In this document: piece by piece, positions 25,319 through 34,817 of the stretch
How positions within the stretch are numbered: the first letter of the stretch is position 1
Layout: every line of letters begins with the position of its first letter
Source of the DNA: Lutraria lutraria
Taxonomy: Eukaryota > Mollusca > Bivalvia > Venerida > Mactridae
DNA length: 64,000 bases
Direction: 5' to 3'
NCBI GenBank assembly: GCA_964023205.1
Contig: OZ026842.1
Coordinates: 34,611,501 to 34,675,500 of the forward strand
Program-made: the position numbers and the translations under genes
The notes under the pieces: model-generated
Seen by the model: only the letters and a program-made list of their open reading frames with translations
What the model was told of the DNA's origin: nothing
The model's database searches: none

Positions 25319-26851
25319 TTACTTATCACAAATTAACTTTCTAGCAAAGAAAACTTCTGACAAAATCACTGTCTGGTTCTCTGTTAAACTAATCCTGATT
25401 TTTGAAACTATCTGTCCAAATAATAAAACGTGGTTTATGTGAATTCCTGGTACCCGCACAATTATTGTTTCTTCACGTCCATTTTTCTCTACATTAACGA
25501 TTAGATAAAGGAGGGTGCGGTCGGGGAAGAACAGGTACTAGCTGCTTTTTATCCGAATTTTTGCAATATCCGAGTTCAGTGTAACTTTTGTGCTTAAACC
25601 ATCTGTATAATTAAGAATCGTTGGAAATTTGTGTTCAAAATAAAAACAAATGATTCATTAGTTAACAGTACACAAAATTATAATTCAATTAGGTGTACAT
25701 TGTGCTATGATTGTATAATCGGTCTTGTTTGAAATATTACAACTGTTCTTTCTGCGAAAACCATTCCGAGAATCATGCTAACACGTGCACAAATTAAAAT
25801 GCCAGTATAATTATCTAGCAGAACAGTATTTAAGCTGTTAGATGCAATGAAAAGGCAATTAACGGCACAATGAAAAGCCACAGGAAGCTACTTCGTTCAA
25901 GGTATGCGATAAAAAACATATAGTGACATAGAAGAAGTAAGAAGTGTTAATTTTCATCGGCATTTTCTTGCATTACTGGTGTTTTCAACGCAGTGTCTGT
26001 TGTTGACGATGTTTGAAGTAATAAAGCATGTTTGAAGAATGTTTATTGCCGTATTCCGTTTCGGGACACTCAGCACTCTTGCTTTAGGCATTGCCATTTT
26101 GCGCAATTCTGCTAGGCTTTATGGCCAGTAAAACAGCGAGAACACGTCTTAAGTGGATCAATGATAATTTGTGCGAATGTAGTGTCAGCTTTTTAAAATA
26201 TCAGACATTATTTAAAACACTCGTATAAATTATAAATATCTTAACCACGCGTATTTAAACATCGTCCTTGGAATAACATATTAATGTGCTTGCGATACAA
26301 AATAACCATTGTTCGGAAATTGTACATGCTGGTGGTAATATCTAAAACTATATTCATGTAGTAAATTACGGCAGTTTTAATTTTCTGTTTGCTTGATAAT
26401 TAAAAAAGAAACACAATTCGACAAAGCTGTAAGCGGACGTGCGCATAAGCACTTGACTTTTATTGTATCTGAATTCGATCATTTTATCCAACTTTCTATG
26501 GTATAAACTTATATAGATTAATGCAATCACCGTCTGCAAGTTGATAAGTCTAATGGTCCGAATACTTTTGCGAGAACACTCTATTTACCACAGCTGTCGG
26601 ACATACTTTAATTTCTTCCTTTTCCTGTACGTAAACTGCTCATAACGAGTGATGTTCCTTAAAATAGATTCCGTTATTTCGCGATTTGTTTAAAACTGAA
26701 AGTATTATTTGGTAATTAGAGATGCTGAACAGAATGTTTTGCTCCTTCTTTACTTGAATTTCTTGGCCTAGACATAGTTTTTATGTATATATTTGTTTAT
26801 GCATTTACGTCAGACTGTGAATGAGTATTTATGGGAATACTTGTATTTCAG
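25319..26851. other. AT-rich DNA, nothing firm
   Basis: The stretch 25540-25580 has two TATCCGA motifs like Tigger-type ends but no boundaries. An ATG followed by KSHRKLLRS and a TTCAAG|GTATGC donor near 25912 could be a short first exon, but nothing supports it further. Confidence 0.4.
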
Positions 26852-26974
26852 AAATAAATCGTATACAAATGTTAAAGCGAGCAATTATGAATGAGATCAA
26901 TTGTCCAATGTCTTGGAAATCGTATTGTTCACATATGTCTTGAACGAACTTTAACATTTCTATACGATTTATTT
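26852..26974. repeat. Imperfect hairpin: 26-bp arms with one mismatch, 71-bp loop
   Basis: The left arm 26852-26877 (AAATAAATCGTATACAAATG..) and right arm 26949-26974 are reverse complements except for one base. A minus frame of 90 codons (26829-27101) crosses the hairpin, and its apparent coding quality comes partly from this duplication. It could be a foldback repeat or a structured transcript. Confidence 0.7.
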
Positions 26975-29270
26975 GGTAGAGGTCCACTTGTTGTGCTCCT
27001 AACTGTTTTAAGCTAAATACACTCATAAAAACGAATAAATAAGATAACAGATCTATCGGCAAGAATACATTACATTCGGAAGAAATATGAATAAATTCCA
27101 AATTTAATTCAAATTATTCAAAGTCCTGCATCCCACAATGTAGGTAACATAAACAATGTAAAAGGAAAATAGAGTTTATGAGATCCAATCACGTCAATTT
27201 TGTATATTTCAAGTATTAACCGACATCACATCTAAATCACTTCCAATATTGTATTTGAACAATTTCGTCATTGTTCTGAAATTACCAATTTTATGTGATT
27301 TTATCAAAGTGAAGTTTGGGCGAATTATGTTTGTGATCAAATAAAAGCACGATGTCGCCGGCGTTTTTATTCATGAAAAATAATGTGAAAAAAATTAACC
27401 CCAAAAAATAAAATTTTAATATCAAATACGTGTAATATTGAATCGGGACATAGTCTGCAGACATCTTTACTTTCCTTTACATGATCCAAGACAATATCGT
27501 ACAGTTAAAACAAATACAAAAATGAAACTAGTCGATGTAAAAGTGACAAAAGACGACATTTCTTTCGATGGATATTGGATTTCTGACCTCACGCAACGAA
27601 TCCAACACATGTTTTAGTCTATCAACAAAATGTCGCGAACACGAATTTCATTTCCCGTACATTGGTTCGTACAATGATGTTTTAGTTTGGATATCTGGTA
27701 AAACCTGCATTTGACTGTCATGTTTGATTTTAAATCATGTTTGGAATTGATCCAGTCAATATATTTCCTTTCATGTAGCTGTTAATACAATTCTGACGTT
27801 GTAATCAAGGTAATTTGGATAGATGGCATTATTGTGATATGAATAATGAATTTAAAACATTTACAACGAATCTCTTAAGTGGATATTTCAGTGTGAACTT
27901 AGCAATTCTTTAGGATTCTAATATAAAAACATACAACATATCACCTTCTACAAAACATACTGAACGCAAAATACACCGAACACACGAGACCGGTTTTTTA
28001 TATGGTTTGTTAAATTTGTAATCATAATTTTAATGAAAATTAATCGGTTTGAAACTAATTGAAGTCATAACTCCACTGAATTATTTATCGACTTTACATG
28101 TAGATATTTACTATACTCATAGTTTTACATGACGTCTTAAAACTGCCGAACTGTATTTGAATAATTATGAACGTGAACCATTTAACCAACCCCTTGCAGT
28201 GTCTTTATAATGGACCATGACGGTATAATAATTATATTACTGCTTAGGTGATGACAAAATTCGCAACCATAGGATTTTTTCGGACACTTTACTGTACAGA
28301 AACGTCATTTAGTTTGTTATTTGTCAAAACTCTTCAAACGGCGTCGCTATGTATGTATGAGTTTTATAGACAAAACAAACTATCATTCTGTTAAAGTTTA
28401 TGATTTATGACACGTTATTGAGTTCAAAATATGTCTTAAAGCATAGCCACGTATAGTTTAGGCAATCATTTAAAAATTTGGTTTGCTATTGCACGTCTCA
28501 AAATTTTAACTATGGGTTTGCATTTTTTTCTTAAAATTGATAAGCTCACATAGAAAAGGAAATCAGAAATATGGATTGAAAAAATACTTAATATCACTAA
28601 TTTTATGTAGTGGCTTGTTGTATGAGTCGGTTGCGTAACTGTAAGTCAATACTTTTATGAATGGCCTAATTTATCATTTCGCCCATTTAAAAATATTTGT
28701 TTCGTCCGCTTGATTAGTTACGATGTCAAGCGTTTTATCAACAATGAATCAAACGTAAATTTCCGTAAGGGTGAAAACGAAGTAGCGTTCAATTGTGTAT
28801 CAAACAAATAATTTACCGTTCGCGGCGTGAAAATGTTAATGAACAGACATGTGCATTTTCAAGGTCAGTGCATTTGGTCATCAAGATCGGTGGACGCTTG
28901 ATTAGAGAAAAATGCTTCAATGGACGCTTGCGGGTAAATGTAACCTTTCACTGTTTAATGAGCGTTTGTTTGAAACTGATAGTGGTGATATTAAATGACG
29001 TTAGTGACGGTATATGATTAAAAGAAAGCAGTGACAGCAAAATGAAGGGAACAACTCAATGATCTCTCGAAGATGTTTAGCTCGACCCTAAAACTGATTG
29101 TATGGTGGCGTATTTCTGCCATAACTTAGCTAAGTGGCTATCCCCGATACTTGTGCCCACAACCGCCATTAAACAATTTAATAATTATGTCGATACTTCC
29201 ATTAATTATCAGATATTTCAGACTTGTTAGACATAAGAAAACAAGACGCTGCTTTTGATAAACGCATATA
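26975..29270. other. AT-rich DNA, nothing recognised
   Basis: The frame 28793-29017 (74 codons, plus) has no family signature or splice pair. No arrays or TIR elements are seen. Confidence 0.5.
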
Positions 29271-29373
29271 CAGTCGGACATGTTAATAAAAGCCACCCTA
29301 GGGAAAGACATAAAGTGGCCTTTATTAGCAGGTGACCTTTATTCAGCGGTCGTTATCTTCTGAGTACCCCGGC
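29271..29373 (-). mobile_element. MITE family B, partial copy B3, inverted
   Basis: TA|CAGTCGGACATGTTAATAAAAG starts it. CCACCCTAGGGAAAGAC and GTGACCTTTATTCAGCGGTC are the reverse complement of the family B interior. The right terminus is decayed (CTGAGTA). A short GGAC/GAAC microsatellite follows near 29419-29443. Confidence 0.6.
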
Positions 29374-29740
29374 CGGGTACTAGTATAAAACACTACTCAA
29401 ACCGTATGAGGCTCATACGGGCGGACGGACGGACGAACGAACAAAGCAATCAAAGTATTATTTGATATCGGGGAATTAAAGCGAATGTAGAAAATGTAAA
29501 TATTTGTGTTTTTCTAAACATCTTTCGTATTGTTAGTCTAAATAAAAATCAAGTATAAAATTCATCCATTTTTTTCTTTAAACCTCTATCACTGAGTATA
29601 ACGATCAAAGTCAAACATTGTATTCCATTACTCGCTTGTCTGCTTTACAAACATTCGTTCTAATGTGATCCACTGAGCGGTCATATGAAGGGAATATACG
29701 ACTGACCAAGGATATATTATAGAGACACTGTACAACTTAC

Positions 29741-29850
29741 CTCATCCATAAAGTAATCTTCAAAGAAAATAAATCTCTGTTGAAGTAATCTAGCTAAAAC
29801 ACATAGACAAATATTGGTCGACACGATGTAGACTATTATTGGAGAAAGAA
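29741..29850 (-). CDS. Candidate internal exon, hydrophobic (possible membrane segment)
   Basis: On the minus strand the block is bounded by CCAATTTTCCGCAG| (acceptor) and GATGAG|GTAAGT (near-perfect donor). Its 110 nt are open only in the frame that starts with two bases of a split codon and ends on a codon boundary. The translation has a hydrophobic run (PIIVYIVSTNICLCVLA) followed by LLQQRFIFFEDYFMDE, which would suit a transmembrane helix and the start of a loop. I do not recognise the family. A 110-nt open block between two good signals can arise by chance here, so this is only a candidate. Confidence 0.3.
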
Positions 29851-29961
29851 CTGCGGAAAATTGGTCAATGTAGATAAATGTAAATATTTATCTGGGTGTG
29901 ATATTGTAAGGTTAGGTATAGAACCGAGTATTCACGTAATAAAACTTGTACAGGAAGTACA

Positions 29962-30208
29962 TTAAACTGGTTCTCGTTCCATGTTGCAGTGCATCATAGG
30001 CTTTGTACACAAAAATCAACGGGAACCAGTTTATGTGAACAGAGGCCACTAAAGAAGATAACTGTGGCCTTTTAACACAACTGACTGTTATTAATTAAGA
30101 TCGAGCGATTTCATCAATTACTAGTAATTTCATCAAAGTACTGAAAGTACTGGTGGAAACTCAATTAACATACACTTGCACTGCAACACGGATTGGGAAC
30201 TAGTTTAA
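29962..30208. mobile_element. TTAA-flanked MITE with 32-bp TIRs
   Basis: The left end TTAAACTGGTTCTCGTTCC and right end GGATTGGGAACTAGTTTAA are inverted, with 27 of 32 positions matching across the TIR. TTAA sits at both outer edges, as expected for piggyBac or Kolobok target sites. Near 30020 an extra internal GGGAACCAGTTTA suggests a nested or rearranged end. Ends of the same family occur at 1110, 40568 and perhaps 47846. Confidence 0.65.
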
Positions 30209-30369
30209 CAATTAACAAGTTGTTTTGGTCTATCGTATCAGGAAGCGTGCTGCAATGAAAGGTCATAGTTCACAGGTTGGTATTTGTTTACAGGTGATGG
30301 TATACTACTGTTGTTAAACGGCCCATTCGACAGCTTTGGTTATTTCAGAGTTGTCACAGAGAGACAGAA

Positions 30370-30388
30370 GGGGGGGGGGGGGGGGGGG
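30370..30388 (+). repeat. G homopolymer, 19 bases
   Basis: An uninterrupted G run just after a block (30298-30365) that resembles 12575-12645. Long G runs are prone to length error in assemblies. Confidence 0.9.
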
Positions 30389-30499
30389 TAGGATACAAGA
30401 ACGTCAAGATGCAAATCCGAGTATTTCATTTAAACAGACAGTAACAGTTGAACAAATTCATTTTTTGTGCTAACTGCTATTGAATATCTACTTCTAAAT

Positions 30500-30969
30500 A
30501 GTTTCTAATTTTGTACACAACAATAATAAAAATGAAAATCATATATTTTCAGTTAATTAACGTTCAAACAACAGACTGACATTATTTTATGCATTCTTAA
30601 GTATTTAGCTCGATTTGTTGTGAAGTTTATCTGTATAAATATATATTACGCTGTTACGCTGCTGGGCTGCCAACTTCACAAAAAGAAACAAAAAATGAAA
30701 AAAATGTGTAAGTTCTCATCTAATGAACGTTAAAGGAATAAAATCGAATTATATCATCGATTCGTAAGTGTTTATCCGGATTTCTTGTGCATTTTATATG
30801 TTTGACTATAATAGTCCGCTATGCGGCCGGTACACTGCCAGATTCACAAAATCGATACAAATCGTATTTTTTCTTTTAATAAACATGACAGCAACATAAT
30901 GTTATTACTTCATGCGTTTTTAAGTTTTTGCATGAATTGTTGTGCAGTTTAACTGTAGAAATATATTAA
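30500..30969 (+). repeat. Diverged tandem duplication of about 0.3 kb, entering the 38-bp array
   Basis: The stretch ending near 30680 (CATTCTTAAGTATTTAGC..GTTGTGAAGTTTA..AATATATATTACG, then GCTGCTGGGCTGCCAACTTCAC) recurs about 0.3 kb further on (GCGTTTTTAAG..TTGTTGTGCAGTTTAACTG..AATATATTAA) and leads into the minisatellite. The older copy carries about half a minisatellite unit, so the array seems to have expanded after the duplication. Confidence 0.6.
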
Positions 30970-31159
30970 GCTGCTGGGCTGCTAGGCTGCTGGGCTGCTA
31001 ACTTCACGCTGCTGGGCTGCTAGGCTGCTGGGCTGCTAACTTCACGCTGCTGGGCTGCTAGGCTGCTGGGCTGCCAACTTCACGCTGCTGGGCTGCTAGG
31101 CTGCTGGGCTGCCAACTTCACGCTGCTAGGCTGCTAGGCTGCTGGGCTGCCAACTTCAC
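30970..31159 (+). repeat. Minisatellite, exactly 5 x 38 bp
   Basis: Units begin at 30970, 31008, 31046, 31084 and 31122, each reading GCTGCTGGGCTGCTAGGCTG.. and ending AACTTCAC. Differences are few (TAAC/CCAAC and G/A changes). The 38-bp period is not a multiple of three, so the array is not coding. Confidence 0.95.
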
Positions 31160-31226
31160 GGACATTAATATATTAACACAAACTCCACTCGTCACGTATA
31201 ATCTATTTGATAAACGGAATAGCTTT
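31160..31226 (-). CDS. Very tentative exon start abutting the minisatellite
   Basis: On the minus strand TTGTTTTGTTTAGCAG| is a strong acceptor at 31226/31227. Read with one base of a split codon, the frame (KLFRLSNRLYVTSGVCVNIL) is open and phase-compatible with the donor at 32415. It runs into the 38-bp array and stops there. No good donor was found, so it is either a terminal exon damaged by the array or chance. Confidence 0.12.
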
Positions 31227-31731
31227 CTGCTAAACAAAACAACAAGTTCGCTGACATGAAAAATAATTTGAAATTTTTATTCGCAAAAATGTACATAAAA
31301 GCGATAATGTTGCTTCTTGTTCGTCACACTACTTCGTTTATGTTTTATTATGATGTTTTTATGGTAAAAATCCTCGTAAAACTATATTGTAGTGTATTCT
31401 CACGAACTAAGAAAGTGTGGGTTACTTTATTATTATAACATTTAAGACGTGTTTTATGAAATGTGTTTATAAACAGTGTAATGACAATTTATCTTTTTTA
31501 CAAATTTAAATATTCGCACAGGATGACACTTTAAGTAGAAATGTGGACCGCAATATAACAAATGACTCACTTTGGTTATGTGACAAGATTGCCTCGCTTA
31601 GATTTTAAGGCAAAACTAATCAATTTTACTGAATTTACCCATTTCTACCCAATTTCTGACTATACCAGTCTTTAATAAAGTCTATTTAAATGGAAGAAAT
31701 CAGTGGCTGGTGACATAAACATAGAACCAAG

Positions 31732-31850
31732 TGTCGTATGCTTAAATCTCGTCGATGGCGAGATTTTAGAATCTGGGAGACTTACACCTGATGTCGTGAG
31801 CTCAAATCACGCAATGGCGATATTTGGGATCTGAGACTTTTGAATTGATT
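31732..31850 (+). repeat. Two diverged direct copies, period about 60 bp
   Basis: TGTCGTATGCTTAAATCTCG..GATGGCGAGATTTTAGAATC and TGTCGTGAGCTCAAATCACG..AATGGCGATATTTGGGATC are related in tandem. The shared theme (CTCAAATCTC, GATCTGAGAC) recalls the degenerate motif block at 6320-6645. Confidence 0.5.
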
Positions 31851-32414
31851 GCCGCAAGCAGACACCTAAGCGATATTGAGAATCCCGAACCTGGCAACTT
31901 GAGAACAATCTCCCGTGCTCAAATCTCATATCTTGTCTTTTAATGTTTCTAAATTAAGAATGATCAGACAGTAAGGATATTATTGATATATTAGCATGAA
32001 AGCATAATTGATCTAAATATGTATTTAATAATAATCAATCAGCTCTAACTTTTCAACAATAATGCTTTGAGAATGGAATTTAGATTTGAGCTCGGAGACT
32101 GTCTTTTAGTTTTATAACCTTGAAGTTTGCGATATTTGAATCGAATGTTATGGGAAAAAACAAGAGTATTGAGGTTTCCCCCTTCAGGGTGGGGGAGGGG
32201 GCTCTGTTAGAAAGCTTGTCACATGACTTGATAATATCATTCAACATGTCAGGTGACTAGTTAACAACGTGAAGGAATTGTGCTAAGTTAAGGGGAAAAT
32301 ATAGTATTGTATTAACTAAGAGGTTGGTGTCTGGATAGAAACTAGTTATTTTCATTTGCAAAGACACTTAAGAAAATACGCACAGCTTTGTAATAAAAGA
32401 GAATCTATACTTAC

Positions 32415-32528
32415 TGATTAGCCAGTGGGATTTTAAAATAATTTGTCATCAAAATTAGACAGATCGTAACACCCCAGACCGTGTAGGATTTTGGGCAAAT
32501 ACAAAAAGAACTCAACAGGTGGTATTTT
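32415..32528 (-). CDS. Candidate internal exon, hydrophobic, phase-compatible with 33573-33663
   Basis: Minus strand. The acceptor is CGCCTCAATCACCAG| and the donor AATCA|GTAAGT. The 114 nt are open in the frame that starts with one base and ends with two bases of split codons. The previous candidate (33573-33663) ends with two bases, so the phases join to form an Arg codon. The translation includes SYTVWGVTICLILMTNYF, a plausible membrane helix. No family is recognised. The phase match has a one-in-three chance of being accidental. Confidence 0.3.
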
Positions 32529-33256
32529 CTGGTGATTGAGGCGGGCCCGCGAGTCCCGCCTTGATGAAAATAGGCCGTGAGAAAAATAACCTTAGTCGTG
32601 TGATGTCAAAGAACCCGTAATTATTGCTTTTGTTAAATCATATCTTATGGCAAAAAAGTGAAGTGTAAATTATAAGGGGTATGTATCATGCATTATCCGA
32701 AGGCGTTACGATGTAAATCACGTTTTGGGGTTACAATTACTTAGCGGTAATCGAAGTCATTTTCATGACTTTCTCGATCCATGGTGAAAATATGGGAGCA
32801 CCCACATAGCAATTTCTTGGTTTATTTGTTAAAGTTTAACAATCAGTGATGATACATTGGTTGAACTTATAGGCAATATCTTAGATGAACCCAAATGCCT
32901 CGTGGTATGTATTTATCTAAAAACATCATTTACATCCGTACAAAAAGCCGGGCTATCATTTGCATAATTATATTCGATGGGGTATATTTACAAACAAATG
33001 TGTTCCCATACACATGGTATTTTCTAGGAACATTATGGTGCCGTTCTGTTGAGTACCGTAATAAATGAATTAAGAATTTCACTTCAAACAACTGTCATGT
33101 CTGCTTTAACAAATCTAAGAAGTTTCTGCTTAATTAAGGAGTCATGTATATAACAACGGATGTTTAAATTATTATTTTTTGACTCAGAGGGCTTAAACTC
33201 TAGTGTTTTCTCAATTTCCGCTTAGCAGGATCAAGTCAACAGGCACGCAGACGAAC

Positions 33257-33346
33257 ATGTATGAGTGTGCATGTGCAGGAATTGCACGATTTGCTTGCCC
33301 ATGCGCGTGTTGCACTGAATTTCCTGTCGATTATGTTCGATTCTAA
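33257..33346 (+). CDS. Tentative 29-codon Cys-rich micro-ORF
   Basis: A plus-strand ATG opens MYECACAGIARFACPCACC and ends after 29 codons, with six Cys. A pyrimidine-rich stretch with an AG (TTTTCTCAATTTCCGCTTAG) precedes the frame, so it could be a last exon. The local GC is above its surroundings. It resembles no peptide family I can name, and length alone makes chance likely. Confidence 0.12.
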   Translation: MYECACAGIARFACPCACCTEFPVDYVRF

Positions 33347-33572
33347 GGAGATGAAATTGCTTTAAAGAGAGTAATTGCTTCAGGTATAATTTTTATCTCC
33401 ATGTAATATAAAATCGAAAGCATGCACTGGATCACCGAATACGGCCAGAAAAATATTGACGTGCTACAAAGCCAACTAGAAACACTAAGCTGGCCATTTA
33501 ACGTCCTGATGCTGATAGACTATGAGGCTACAACAATATTGCATCGACTTTTGTCTATAACAAACGGCTTAC

Positions 33573-33663
33573 CTAAGCCCCGACGGACTATCTATTCCTG
33601 ACATATCAGTTAGCGATATTAACTTTCGCGATTTTGAATCTATGTCGAATCGACAGTTATTTG
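33573..33663 (-). CDS. Candidate internal exon, polar, upstream of the 32.5-kb candidate
   Basis: Minus strand. The acceptor is TGAATTTCTTCGTAG| and the donor GGGGCTTAG|GTAAGC. The 91 nt are open with two leading and two trailing split-codon bases. The translation contains FDIDSKSRKLISLTDMSG and IDSPSG, a hydrophilic segment that could precede the hydrophobic exon at 32415-32528. GC is clearly above the surroundings. A 59-codon frame on the other strand (33422-33601) overlaps and is probably a shadow. No family is recognised. Confidence 0.3.
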
Positions 33664-34772
33664 CTACGAAGAAATTCAATATAATTTAGTTTTTTGGGGG
33701 TAAAGTATTTCGTTACAAATAATCATCTCCGAGATTGTTCCAATTATTTCGTACAATAAGCATAGAAGGTTAATCATTTGTTTCAAGATTACCAGGGCAT
33801 AATTACCAATCTATAGCAATCAGTTTGAGGTATTCATGCGCAATGACCGAATTACTCATTGTGACCCTACATAGAATCGGATACTTTCCAAATCGGACAA
33901 TGACTAACGACCGTCTTCTTTTTTACGTTTACGCATTGTTTTATGATCTACCGATGGATTAGAGGATAATGATCTGCTTAATAATTCACGAGGCGTCTGT
34001 GTCCGGCGTCAACAATGACCTTTACACAATCGACTGACAAAGGACCACTAGGGTCATTTGATAGTGGACCAGTGTAATATTATGCACACGACAACCAAAC
34101 ACGTCATGAATTACGTCATTCATGACACTGCAGTCGTTCCATAGTTGTTCAAGAAGAATGTGATCTTCAGAGAAACCTGAATTTGTTAATTAATGTTATC
34201 CTTTTGACAACACCTGCAATCCTGCAGGACGTAATTATGTTTTTTAATAAAAATAAACAAAATTACCCACAAAAGCACAAAGGGGGAGGCACAGTTCCTC
34301 CACTCCTTTCAATGTATTTTTATCAAAAGTTTGACTATACATAGAAAAATAACAACATTTTAGGAATTTCTGTCCTAGGAAACGGACTGATCTAAAAATC
34401 AGCACCAAGATCGCAAATCCTGATATTCACAGCGACATTAAGTTTAGTCTTTGACATTTTAGGGAAGTCTGTCCACTCTAGTAATTATCGCTATACATTT
34501 GTCTTATAATGAGTGTCCATCTAAATGACAATGGTCATTAGCATAATTGGTTCCACGTGAGTATGCTTCCAAAACCATTTTCTGGCGTTAATTATAGGGT
34601 AGTTAAGACTAAAGATAAACAGAAGAGATTCGGAGTTACACACATTAGCACGAAAGACTTAAGGTGGCTTCGGCATGATATTAGTACAGCCATGTATAAT
34701 TCAGTATACCATCGATGTAAAGACTATTCTGTTCGCTTAGTATTCGGTAAAGTTTTACTGTTCGATAAGTAC
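33664..34772. other. Spacer with a more GC-rich patch
   Basis: The stretch 33985-34080 is GC-richer and open on both strands: minus reads SVDCVKVIVDAGHRRLVNY, plus reads HEASVSGVNNDLYTID. Neither has a convincing start or splice pair. The rest is AT-rich. Confidence 0.35.
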
Positions 34773-34817
34773 CGGTAATCTCCGTAAAGCTAACATTATG
34801 GTCTTCGGAGATTACCG
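34773..34817. repeat. Small hairpin, 12-bp perfect arms
   Basis: CGGTAATCTCCG (34773-34784) and CGGAGATTACCG (34806-34817) are exact inverted copies with a 21-bp loop. No T tract or gene end marks it as a terminator. Confidence 0.7.

Noticed and set aside
26829..27101. 90-codon minus frame as a gene
   Set aside because: It spans a 26-bp-arm hairpin, which creates complementary segments; there is no recognised family and no firm splice pair.
12575..30365. Similar blocks at 12575-12645 and 30298-30365 as a conserved exon
   Set aside because: They share CCATTCRACAGCT and GGTYATTTCAGAGT but lie beside repeats and have no shared open frame. More likely a dispersed repeat.
33422..33601. 59-codon plus frame starting MHWITEYGQKN
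   Set aside because: It overlaps the minus-strand candidate exon at 33573-33663, ends without a splice context and has no recognisable family. Probably a shadow or chance.
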